Positions 9,517 to 20,906 of a DNA stretch of 64,000 nucleotides are shown one piece after another. Every line of letters starts with the position of its first letter. The first letter of the stretch is position 1. The DNA is from Lacisediminimonas profundi (GTDB taxonomy: Bacteria; Pseudomonadota; Gammaproteobacteria; Burkholderiales; Burkholderiaceae_D), in assembly GCF_008831265.1 (NCBI RefSeq), contig NZ_VTTH01000001.1:124001-188000 (forward strand). The letters run 5' to 3'. The notes under the pieces were generated by a model. It did no database searches. It saw only the letters and a list, made by a program, of their open reading frames with translations, and was not told where the DNA came from. Made by a program: the position numbers and the translations under genes.

Positions 9517-10269
9517 ATGACGGCATGGTACCTGCTGCGCCTGATCCTGCACCTGATGGCAGGGCTGGCCACCTGTGCCGTCATATTTCCGATTGTCGCT
9601 GCGCCCCGGCGCGAGCAGCTGATCCGGCGCTGGTCGCAGAAGCTGCTGCGTATTTGCGGCGTGAAGGTGCGCACCCGGGTGCCGGCCGGCATTGACGACG
9701 CCGGGCCGGCGCTGATCGTCTCGAATCACGTCTCGTGGCTGGATATCTTCGTGATCAACGCCCGCCAGCCCTGCCGATTCGTGGCAAAGGCCGACATCCG
9801 TGACTGGCCGCTGGTTGGCTGGCTATGCGAGAAGGCGGGAACCGTATTCATCGCCCGTGGACGCCAGCGCGACGTCCGCCGCATCTTCCAGGGGCTGGTG
9901 GAAAGCGTGCGCGCCGGCGAGCGGGTAGCGTTTTTCCCTGAAGGCACCACCGCTGCCCAAGGCACGGTGCTGCCCTTCCATGCCAATCTGTTCGAGGCGG
10001 CGATCGATGCCGGCGTCCCGGTCCACCCCTACGCCGTGCGCTACCTGGATGCGGCCGATCGCCTGCATCCCGCCGCCGAGTTCATTGGCGACATGACATT
10101 CGCCCAGAGCGTGATGGAGATCCTGCGCAGGCGCAACCTGATTGCTGAAGTGATCCTGTTGCCGCCGATTTCCACGGAAAACGCGCATCGCCGCGATCTC
10201 GCCAGCGCTTCGCGGGCTTGCATCGCCGAAGCCCTGGGCGCGCGGATGGCCGATCAGCCGGGTATCTGA
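9517..10269 (+). CDS. plsC: 1-acyl-sn-glycerol-3-phosphate acyltransferase
   Basis: It acylates lysophosphatidic acid to phosphatidic acid at the inner membrane. The 250-residue protein starts with a hydrophobic segment (residues 3-28). Acyltransferase motif I is NHVSWLD (His 71, Asp 76). The block FIARGR follows, FFPEGTT is motif III, and [10 protein letters not shown] fits motif IV. It follows pyrX by 16 bases and may be co-transcribed with it. Its 3' end overlaps the convergent apaH by 16 bases. Specificity within the PlsC family (for example ornithine-lipid acyltransferase OlsA) cannot be read from sequence alone. Confidence 0.88.
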   Translation: MTAWYLLRLILHLMAGLATCAVIFPIVAAPRREQLIRRWSQKLLRICGVKVRTRVPAGIDDAGPALIVSNHVSWLDIFVINARQPCRFVAKADIRDWPLVGWLCEKAGTVFIARGRQRDVRRIFQGLVESVRAGERVAFFPEGTTAAQGTVLPFHANLFEAAIDAGVPVHPYAVRYLDAADRLHPAAEFIGDMTFAQSVMEILRRRNLIAEVILLPPISTENAHRRDLASASRACIAEALGARMADQPGI

Positions 10270-11102
10270 TACTGCGCGCAGTCCACCTGGAACAGGGCGC
10301 GATCGGATAGCCTGACCGCGCTGAGCTTGCCGCCCCACACGCAGCCGGTATCCAGCGCCATCAGGTCCGGCCGCATCACCAGGCCTAGCGTCGACCAGTG
10401 TCCGCAGACGATGGGCGTGCCGGCAGTCTTGCGGCCGGGCACGTCGAACCACGGCATGAAGCCCGCGGGCGCGGCGCCTGTGCCTTCCTTGGACTTGAAC
10501 TCCATGCGTCCATCGGCATCGCAGAAGCGCATCCGGGTCAGGGCATTGACGATGCAGCGCAGCCGGTCGTGTCCGCGCAGCTTGTCATCCCACTGGTCCG
10601 GCGAATTCCCGTACATGTTGGACATGAACGTGATCCAGTCAGGTCCGCGCAGCACCTCGCCGACTTCCTGCGCCAGTTCCAGCGTCTGCTGCGCGGTCCA
10701 CTGCGGCAATACGCCGGCATGTACGATCAGGTGCCCGTCACGCATCAGCGCCAGCGGCTGGCGACGCAGCCAGTCCAGCAATTCGTCGCGGTCGGGTGCC
10801 GCCAGTATGTCGTCCAGCGTGTCGAGTGCATTCGGCTTGCGGATATTGTGGGCCGCCGCCAGCAGATGCAGGTCGTGATTGCCGAGCACCACGGCGCCGC
10901 GCTCGCCGAGCGATTTCATGTGCCGCAAGGTGGCCAGTGACTGCGGCCCGCGGTTGACCAGGTCGCCGACGAAAATGAAAAATGGATCGTCCTGGCCTTC
11001 GTTCTGGTGTTCGGTCTTGTGTTGCTGGTGTATGCGCTCGACCAGCATCGCGAGCGCATGCTGGCAGCCTTGTACATCGCCAATGGCGTAGGTGGAACTC
11101 AT
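10254..11102 (-). CDS. apaH: Bis(5'-nucleosyl)-tetraphosphatase, symmetrical
   Basis: It hydrolyses diadenosine tetraphosphate to two ADP and can remove NpnN caps from RNA. The 282-residue length and the metallophosphatase signatures fit: YAIGDVQGC (5-13), [23 protein letters not shown], and a histidine in [11 protein letters not shown]. Other family blocks are [21 protein letters not shown] and [10 protein letters not shown]. It is a single gene, convergent with plsC and divergent from the phosphomannomutase gene. It does not sit in the ksgA-apaG-apaH arrangement of enterics. Confidence 0.94.
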   Translation of the reverse strand: MSSTYAIGDVQGCQHALAMLVERIHQQHKTEHQNEGQDDPFFIFVGDLVNRGPQSLATLRHMKSLGERGAVVLGNHDLHLLAAAHNIRKPNALDTLDDILAAPDRDELLDWLRRQPLALMRDGHLIVHAGVLPQWTAQQTLELAQEVGEVLRGPDWITFMSNMYGNSPDQWDDKLRGHDRLRCIVNALTRMRFCDADGRMEFKSKEGTGAAPAGFMPWFDVPGRKTAGTPIVCGHWSTLGLVMRPDLMALDTGCVWGGKLSAVRLSDRALFQVDCAQYQIPG

Positions 11103-11277
11103 GTCGGGTCTTGATCCGGAACAGATGAAGGAAACGATGAAAGTGGCGACTCGCGCATGCCATGGCCGGCAGTGCAGATGTTTGCACTAAAATGACGGCT
11201 GCTGACGCACCGCATGTTTCGAACGTACGGGCATCGATGATACCCGCTGGCAGCCTGACCCTGAAAAAGAAGCTCAC

Positions 11278-12654
<1,377 letters not shown>

Positions 12655-12670
12655 CCCCCGCCGCACGTTC

Positions 12671-13678
12671 GTGAAAATACTGATCGTACGCGTCTCCTCG
12701 CTTGGCGATGTGGTGCACAACATGCCGATGGTGGCCGACCTGCTGCGCCGTTTTCCCGACGCGCAGATCGACTGGGTGGTCGAGGAGGGCTATGTCGACC
12801 TGGTGCGCATGCTCCCCGGCGTGCGCCGCATCATTCCGTTCGGCCTGCGGCGCTGGCGCAAGAGCCTGTTGCGGCCATCGACCAGGGCCGAAATCCGCAC
12901 CTTCCTGGCGACCCTGCGTGAAGAGACCTACGACATCGCCTTCGATACCCAGGGATTGCTGAAAACCGGCATCGTGATGGGTCTGGCACGGATCAGGCCC
13001 GGCGGCCAGCGGGTTGGCCTGGCCAATGCCACCGAGGGTTCGGGTTACGAGAGCGCCTCGCGCATGTTCCACACCCGCAGCATTCCGGTGCCGCGCCGCT
13101 GCCACGCTGTCGAGCGCGGCCGGCTGGTGGCTGCCGCCGCCCTCGGCTACACGCTCGACTTGCCGCCCGACTTCGGCCTCGGCACGCCCGCAGCCGGCGC
13201 CGGACAGCGCTTGCCGTGGATGCCTGCCGGTGACTACGCCGTGTTCTTCCACGGCACCGCGCGCGCCGCCAAGAAATGGCCGATTGCTTCCTGGATTGCA
13301 CTTGCCCGGCAACTGGCCGGGCGCGGCTTGCCGGTTTTGCTGCCATGGGGCAGCGCCGACGAACAGCAGGCGGCGCAGGCAATTGCGGCCGGCAGCGCCA
13401 ACTGCACCGTGCTGCCGCGCCTGCCGATGATGGAAGCGGTCGCGCTCGCGCGCGAAGCCGCGCTGGCGGTTGGCGTCGACACCGGATTGACCCACGTGGC
13501 TGCCGCATTCGAACGCCCGACGGTTGAGATCTATTGCGACTCCCCGCGCTGGAAGACCGAAGGCAACTGGTCGGCGAACATCATCAACCTTGGTGACGAG
13601 GGCGAGATGCCGGGAGTCGACGCCGTGGCGCAAGCGGCGCTCGGCCTGCTGCAAGGCCGGGCAGGGCGCGCCGGATGA
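12671..13678 (+). CDS. waaC: Lipopolysaccharide heptosyltransferase I
   Basis: A GT9 glycosyltransferase that adds the first L,D-heptose to Kdo2-lipid A at the inner face of the cytoplasmic membrane. I start it at the GTG at 12671, giving MKILIVRVSSLGDVVHNMP, the canonical N-terminus; the upstream ATG at 12635 lies inside algC. Donor-site features are FFHGTARAAKKWP and GVDTGLTHVAAAF near the C-terminus, with the SPRWKTEGNW stretch that follows. The protein has 335 residues. Its stop codon overlaps the waaA start (ATGA), indicating translational coupling. Confidence 0.92.
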   Translation: MKILIVRVSSLGDVVHNMPMVADLLRRFPDAQIDWVVEEGYVDLVRMLPGVRRIIPFGLRRWRKSLLRPSTRAEIRTFLATLREETYDIAFDTQGLLKTGIVMGLARIRPGGQRVGLANATEGSGYESASRMFHTRSIPVPRRCHAVERGRLVAAAALGYTLDLPPDFGLGTPAAGAGQRLPWMPAGDYAVFFHGTARAAKKWPIASWIALARQLAGRGLPVLLPWGSADEQQAAQAIAAGSANCTVLPRLPMMEAVALAREAALAVGVDTGLTHVAAAFERPTVEIYCDSPRWKTEGNWSANIINLGDEGEMPGVDAVAQAALGLLQGRAGRAG

Positions 13679-14994
13679 TTGCACGGACGCTGTACTCCCT
13701 TGCCTGGCACCTGGCATTGCCCGCCGTGCTGCTGCGGCTGTGGTGGCGCGGAAGGCGCGAACCTGGCTACCGGCAGCATGTGGGCGAACGCTTCGGCTGG
13801 TATGGAGGCAGGGACAATGCGCAGGACGCGCCCCCGGCTTCGGGCCGGACCATCTGGATCCACGCTGTGTCGGTCGGCGAGACGCGCGCGGCGCAGCCAC
13901 TGGTCGAGGCCGTCCTGCAAGCATGGCCGGACTGCCGGGTGCTGCTGACGCACATGACGCCGACCGGGCGCGCCACCGGCGCCGCCCTGTTTGCCGGCCA
14001 GGCCGGCCGCGTGCAGCAAAGCTACCTGCCCTACGACATTGGCTGGATCGCCGCGCGCTTCCTGCGGCGATTCCGGCCCGGCATCTGTGTACTGATGGAA
14101 ACCGAAGTCTGGCCCAACCTGTTGCATCAATGCGTGCGGCATGGGGTGCCGGTGGCGCTGGTCAATGCCCGCCTGTCCGCGCGTTCACTGGAACGGGCGC
14201 AAAGGCTGGAATCCTTGATGGGACCCGCCGCACGGGAAATTTCACTGGTGGCGGCGCAGACCGATGCCGATGCCCGCCGAATCGCCGAGCTCGGTGTTAC
14301 GCAGGTAAGCGTGGTCGGCAGCGTCAAGTTCGATGTGGTGGTGCCGGAAGCGATGATGCAGCGGGCCGGTGAATTGCGCGCCGCCATGCAGGCGCAACGG
14401 GTGCTGTTGTGCGCCAGTACCCGCGAGGGGGAAGAGGCGTTGATACTCGACGCCTGGGCTGCGGCAGTGCCGGAGAATGTGCGGCTGGTGATCGTCCCGC
14501 GCCATCCGCAGCGTTTCGACGACGTCGCCAGGCTGGTCGAGCAGCGTGGCTTGCGCGTGTTCCGTCGCTCCGGCGCGGGCCGGGAATCCATGCGCGGCGC
14601 CGCCGGCGAGACGGTCTTTCTCGGCGATTCGATGGGAGAAATGTTCGCCTACTACGGCGCTTGCGACGTCGCCTTCGTCGGCGGCAGCCTGTTGCCGCTG
14701 GGCGGCCAGAACCTGATCGAACCCTGTGCCGTCGGCAAGCCGGTGCTGGTCGGGCCGCATACCTTCAATTTCGCCACCATTACCGAAGAGGCAATCACGG
14801 CCGGGGCAGCGATTCGCTGCGACGATGCCGGCCAGATGCTGGCGCAAGCCGTGCGGCTGCTGTCAGACCCGGAAGCGCAAACAGCAATGGGACAGCGGGC
14901 GCTGGATTTTGCCCGCCATCACCGGGGAGCAACGCAGCGCACGCTGGCGCTGCTGCGGCCGCTGGTCGAGGCGGCGCCGGACGCGCGCGCCTGA
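13675..14994 (+). CDS. waaA: 3-deoxy-D-manno-octulosonic acid (Kdo) transferase
   Basis: It transfers Kdo from CMP-Kdo to lipid IVA. The 439-residue protein opens with a membrane-anchoring hydrophobic stretch (residues 1-22), then WIHAVSVGETRAA with the catalytic-region Glu. METEVWPNLLHQC, LVNARLSARSLERAQRL, VGSVKFD and the C-terminal GGSLLPLGGQNLIEPCAVGKPVLVGPH are all GT30 signatures. It overlaps waaC by 4 bases. About 95 bases separate it from the rpsU promoter region. Confidence 0.93.
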   Translation: MIARTLYSLAWHLALPAVLLRLWWRGRREPGYRQHVGERFGWYGGRDNAQDAPPASGRTIWIHAVSVGETRAAQPLVEAVLQAWPDCRVLLTHMTPTGRATGAALFAGQAGRVQQSYLPYDIGWIAARFLRRFRPGICVLMETEVWPNLLHQCVRHGVPVALVNARLSARSLERAQRLESLMGPAAREISLVAAQTDADARRIAELGVTQVSVVGSVKFDVVVPEAMMQRAGELRAAMQAQRVLLCASTREGEEALILDAWAAAVPENVRLVIVPRHPQRFDDVARLVEQRGLRVFRRSGAGRESMRGAAGETVFLGDSMGEMFAYYGACDVAFVGGSLLPLGGQNLIEPCAVGKPVLVGPHTFNFATITEEAITAGAAIRCDDAGQMLAQAVRLLSDPEAQTAMGQRALDFARHHRGATQRTLALLRPLVEAAPDARA

Positions 14995-15089
14995 GGGGCA
15001 GGGCGAGTGCTGCCGGAAGGCAGCGGAAAGCCATGTTTGGCCGGCAATTGATCCGGGCATTTTTCGGGCTTCCATTTGCCAACCGGCCC

Positions 15090-15098
15090 TGATATACT
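15090..15098 (+). promoter_or_regulatory. Extended -10 promoter for rpsU
   Basis: The sequence TGATATACT is a perfect extended -10 (TG-n-TATACT), 34 bases before the rpsU start codon. A TTGCCA lies too close (11 bases) to be its -35; the extended -10 can work without one. It probably starts the rpsU-yqeY-dnaG-rpoD transcript. Confidence 0.55.
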
Positions 15099-15131
15099 TG
15101 CGGTCTTTCCACCCGAATTCCCGGTTTGTAC

Positions 15132-15344
15132 ATGACCACCATCCGTCTAAAAGAAAACGAGCCGTTTGAAGTTGCAATGCGTCGCTTCAAGCGCACGATC
15201 GAAAAAACCGGTCTGCTGACCGAGTTGCGTGCGCGTGAGTTTTACGAGAAGCCGACTGCAGAACGCAAGCGCAAGCTCGCGGCTGCCGTGAAGCGCCACT
15301 ACAAGCGCATCCGTAGCCAGCAATTGCCGAAAAAGCTGTACTGA
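15132..15344 (+). CDS. rpsU: 30S ribosomal protein S21
   Basis: A 70-residue basic protein, the normal length for bS21, which takes part in initiation on the small subunit. The sequence [21 protein letters not shown] and the C-terminal [15 protein letters not shown] are characteristic. An in-frame TTG at 15126 would add only two residues, so the ATG at 15132 is chosen. It heads the rpsU-yqeY-dnaG-rpoD macromolecular-synthesis cluster, and a hairpin follows at 15382-15415. Confidence 0.96.
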   Translation: MTTIRLKENEPFEVAMRRFKRTIEKTGLLTELRAREFYEKPTAERKRKLAAAVKRHYKRIRSQQLPKKLY

Positions 15345-15381
15345 TCTATATCCGCACGCGTTGCGGACAAGTTCACAACGC

Positions 15382-15415
15382 AAACCCGCTCCGGAAACGG
15401 TCCGAAGCGGGTTTT
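15382..15415 (+). terminator. Probable intrinsic terminator or attenuator after rpsU
   Basis: The arms AAACCCGCT and AGCGGGTTTT flank a 15-base loop and end in a short T run followed by GGCGTTT. Partial termination here would let rpsU be made in excess over dnaG and rpoD, as known for the enteric operon. The stem is moderate. Confidence 0.6.
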
Positions 15416-15578
15416 GGCGTTTATTGTGCTGGCGTTTGTAGTGTCTTTCACAAGTTCGTGAATGCCGGCGGCGCTCCTTGTGGCGTCGTCCGGGCGTGCA
15501 GTTTTCCGCAGTCCATCACCAGCCAATTGTCACCATTGTCACAATAGCCGGTCATCAGCCCGGCTTCGGAGAGCAATC

Positions 15579-16028
15579 ATGAGCCTGAAAGAACGAATCA
15601 CCGACGACATGAAAGCCGCGATGCGCGCCCGTGACAGCGAGCGCCTGGGTACGGTGCGCCTGCTGACCGCTGCCATCAAGCAGAAAGAGGTCGACGAGCG
15701 GATCGAACTGGATGACGCCCAGGTGTTGGCAGTGATCGAGAAAATGATCAAGCAGCGCAAGGACTCGATCACGCAGTTCGAAGCGGGCGGACGCCAGGAC
15801 CTGGCCGACAAGGAGCGTGCGGAACTGACGGTGCTGGCAGCATACATGCCGGCTGCCCTGTCCGATGCGGAAGTGCAATCGGCAGTGACTGCAGCGGTGG
15901 CTGCGACCGGCGCCACCGGTCCGCAGGACATGGGACGCGTGATGGCGGTAGTCAAGCAGCAACTCGCCGGACGTGCGGACATGACCGCGGTGTCGGCGAT
16001 GGTCAAGGCGGCGCTGGCCAAGCCCTAG
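15579..16028 (+). CDS. yqeY: YqeY / GatB-domain family protein
   Basis: A 149-residue protein of the YqeY family, related to the tail domain of GatB; its exact function is unknown, though a tRNA-related role is often suggested. I start it at the ATG at 15579 (MSLKERITDDMKAAMRARD) rather than an upstream ATG at 15462, because the family begins here. Family blocks include RLLTAAIKQKEVDER, QRKDSITQFEAGGRQDLADKE and LAAYMPAALSDAE. It lies between rpsU and dnaG, its usual place in betaproteobacteria, and dnaG starts 13 bases downstream. Confidence 0.93.
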   Translation: MSLKERITDDMKAAMRARDSERLGTVRLLTAAIKQKEVDERIELDDAQVLAVIEKMIKQRKDSITQFEAGGRQDLADKERAELTVLAAYMPAALSDAEVQSAVTAAVAATGATGPQDMGRVMAVVKQQLAGRADMTAVSAMVKAALAKP

Positions 16029-16041
16029 GCCGCCGCCCGCC

Positions 16042-17841
16042 GTGATCCCACCCACCTTCATACAGGACCTGCTCAACCGGGTCGACATCGTCGACGTGGT
16101 TGGCCGTTACGTCCAGTTGAAGAAGGGTGGCGCCAATTTCATGGGCCTGTGCCCATTCCATAACGAGAAATCCCCCAGCTTCACCGTCAGTCCGACCAAG
16201 CAGTTCTACCATTGCTTCGGGTGCGGCGCGCATGGGACGGCAATCGGTTTCCTGATTGAATATTCAGGCCTCGGTTTTGTCGATGCGGTCAAGCAACTGG
16301 CCGATGGCGTCGGCATGGTGGTTCCTGACCAGAACGACAGGATTCCACCGGCAGTCCGTGCCGAGGCCCAGGCGAAAACCATGGCCCTGTCCGAGGCGCT
16401 GACCCGCGCCTGCGACTATTACCGTCACCAGTTGCGCGGCGCGCCGGCGGCGATCGAGTACCTGAAGCGCCGCGGGCTGAGTGGAGAAATCGCCGCACGG
16501 TTCGGCATTGGCTTCGCGCCCGATCGCTGGGACGGATTGCATGACGTGTTTCCGTCCTACGACGACGAGGCGCTGGTCGAGGCCGGCCTGGTGATCCTGC
16601 GCGAGCCGGAAGGGGGCATGCCGGCGAAGCGCTACGACCGCTTCCGTAACCGGATAATGTTTCCGATCCGGAATGGAAAGGGGCAGGTAATCGGTTTCGG
16701 CGGCCGCGTGATGGACGGCGGCGAACCAAAATACTTGAATTCGCCCGAGACGCCCCTATTTCAGAAAGGCAGCGAACTGTACGGCTTGTTCGAGGCGCGC
16801 CAGGCAATCCGCGATGCCGGTTATGTGCTGGTGACCGAAGGCTACATGGACGTCGTGGCTTTGGCCCAGCTTGGTTTTCCGCAGGCGGTTGCGACTCTTG
16901 GCACGGCTTGCACGGCGACTCACGTACAGAAGCTGGTGCGCCAGACCGATCATGTGATTTTCAGTTTCGACGGCGATTCGGCTGGCCGCCGGGCAGCAAG
17001 ACGGGCGCTGGAGGCGAGTCTTCCCCATGCGGCCGACAACAGGGCCATCGGTTTCCTGTTTCTGCCGGCGGAGCATGACCCGGACAGCTACGTCAGGGAG
17101 TTCGGCGCGGACGTGTTTGCCGAGCAGGTCAGGAATGCGATGCCACTGTCGCAGTTCCTCCTCAATGAGGCCGGCACGGGTTGCGACATGAATACGGCAG
17201 AAGGACGGGCGCGGATGCAGCATGAGGCCAAGCCCATGCTGCAGGCGATGCCATCGTCGGCGCTGCGGATGCAGATCATTCGCAGCCTGGCGAAGCTGAC
17301 CCTGTCGACGCCAGAAGAAATTGAAGCCTTGTGCGGGATGTCCAAGCGGCCGGCGCGCTATGCATCGGCGCCGCCGGGACGGGTGGCGCGTACCCCGCCA
17401 ATGGAGCTGGAGCGCCTGATCATGCGGCTGCTGGTGGCCCATCCATCGCTGGTGTCAGTGCTGGACGAGGATGCATTGCAAACAGTGGGACGCTTTTCCC
17501 CGGATGGTGGCGCCATGCTATCCGAACTGGTCGGGCAGTGCCGGGCGGTCGGGGAAGGGGCTGGTTTCGCTGCGCTGACCGAGCAGTTGCGCCTGACAGG
17601 CAGCGATTTTGACAGTGTGATTGCGGAAGTTGCCGGCGACACCGAAACCGATCCCGAGGTGGCGCGCCAGGAATTGCGCGGCGCCTTGCGGCAAAGCAGC
17701 TTGCGTTTGCTCAAAAGCGAGCTCGAGCAACTGGTGGCGGGCGGATTGCGCAGTGAAACAGATCGGGAGCATTACCGTGAATTGATGAGAAAACAAGATG
17801 CGCTGCGTCGGCAATCCGATGCCGAGGCGGCGGCGCGCTAG
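16042..17841 (+). CDS. dnaG: DNA primase
   Basis: It makes RNA primers at the replication fork. The start is a GTG at 16042, giving MIPPTFIQDLLNRVDIVDVVG, which matches the DnaG N-terminus. The zinc-ribbon ligands are Cys 37, His 40, Cys 58 and Cys 61 (LCPFHNEKSPSF, HCFGCGAHG). The RNA polymerase basic-domain signature YLNSPETPLFQKG and the TOPRIM motifs VTEGYMDVVAL and FDGDSAGRRA are intact. The C-terminal DnaB-interacting region follows. Length is 599 residues, normal for the family. Confidence 0.96.
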   Translation: MIPPTFIQDLLNRVDIVDVVGRYVQLKKGGANFMGLCPFHNEKSPSFTVSPTKQFYHCFGCGAHGTAIGFLIEYSGLGFVDAVKQLADGVGMVVPDQNDRIPPAVRAEAQAKTMALSEALTRACDYYRHQLRGAPAAIEYLKRRGLSGEIAARFGIGFAPDRWDGLHDVFPSYDDEALVEAGLVILREPEGGMPAKRYDRFRNRIMFPIRNGKGQVIGFGGRVMDGGEPKYLNSPETPLFQKGSELYGLFEARQAIRDAGYVLVTEGYMDVVALAQLGFPQAVATLGTACTATHVQKLVRQTDHVIFSFDGDSAGRRAARRALEASLPHAADNRAIGFLFLPAEHDPDSYVREFGADVFAEQVRNAMPLSQFLLNEAGTGCDMNTAEGRARMQHEAKPMLQAMPSSALRMQIIRSLAKLTLSTPEEIEALCGMSKRPARYASAPPGRVARTPPMELERLIMRLLVAHPSLVSVLDEDALQTVGRFSPDGGAMLSELVGQCRAVGEGAGFAALTEQLRLTGSDFDSVIAEVAGDTETDPEVARQELRGALRQSSLRLLKSELEQLVAGGLRSETDREHYRELMRKQDALRRQSDAEAAAR

Positions 17842-17873
17842 ATCCTGTTCTCGACCGGAAATAGCAGCGGCTG

Positions 17874-17882
17874 TGCTATAAT
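17874..17882 (+). promoter_or_regulatory. Extended -10 promoter upstream of rpoD
   Basis: TGCTATAAT is a consensus extended -10, about 195 bases before the rpoD start. It would give rpoD an internal promoter separate from dnaG and a leader of close to 190 bases. I see no good -35. The rest of the 17842-18076 spacer contains no gene and no clear terminator. Confidence 0.55.
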
Positions 17883-18076
17883 TAAAGGCTTTTCAATCAA
17901 AGTCTTACGGCGAGTCCACGAGGTGGCAACGAAGGTGCGGCAAGCACCTTGGCCAGGTTCGATGAGCGGACTGCAGTACCGGCGATCTGCGGCAAACAGC
18001 GGCAAACATTGCCGCGCGGTACAGTAAGATTTGATCGGCAGTAGATGGGCAGTATTTTCATTCGGCAGTTAATCTC

Positions 18077-20653
<2,577 letters not shown>

Positions 20654-20656
20654 TCA

Positions 20657-20686
20657 TTGCCACTGCCTTCAGGCAAGTTATATACT
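20657..20686 (+). promoter_or_regulatory. Promoter for the tRNA gene
   Basis: TTGCCA (20657-20662) and TATACT (20681-20686) are 18 bases apart, close to sigma-70 consensus, and end 64 bases before the mature tRNA. It begins just after the rpoD stop codon, so the tRNA probably has its own promoter. Confidence 0.55.
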
Positions 20687-20750
20687 CACCAACCGCCGCT
20701 TCCGTAACAGGAAGCGGCCACAGCATAGCCTGGTGGCTGCTGAAAGAATT

Positions 20751-20829
<79 letters not shown>

Positions 20830-20841
20830 GATTCAGGAAGT

Positions 20842-20883
20842 AAACGACAAGAGGGTCAGCGAAAGCTGACCCTCTTGTCGTTT
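20842..20883. terminator. Strong 19-bp hairpin between the tRNA and the ATPase gene
   Basis: A perfect 19-bp inverted repeat (arms 20842-20860 and 20865-20883) closes a GAAA tetraloop. It begins with AAA and ends with TTT, so it can act in both directions between the tRNA (+) and the P-type ATPase (-), which converge here. Confidence 0.8.
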
Positions 20884-20906
20884 CAGGTGCGAAGATTTCC
20901 GGCGAC

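Noticed and set aside
7383-9692. A 769-codon open frame antisense to pyrB and pyrX
   Set aside because: It spans two genuine genes and the plsC start; the translation is Arg/His/Gln-rich with no recognisable family.
10254-10269. The 16-base tail-to-tail overlap of plsC and apaH as an error
   Set aside because: Both stop codons are clear and both C-termini are normal for their families; short convergent overlaps are common.
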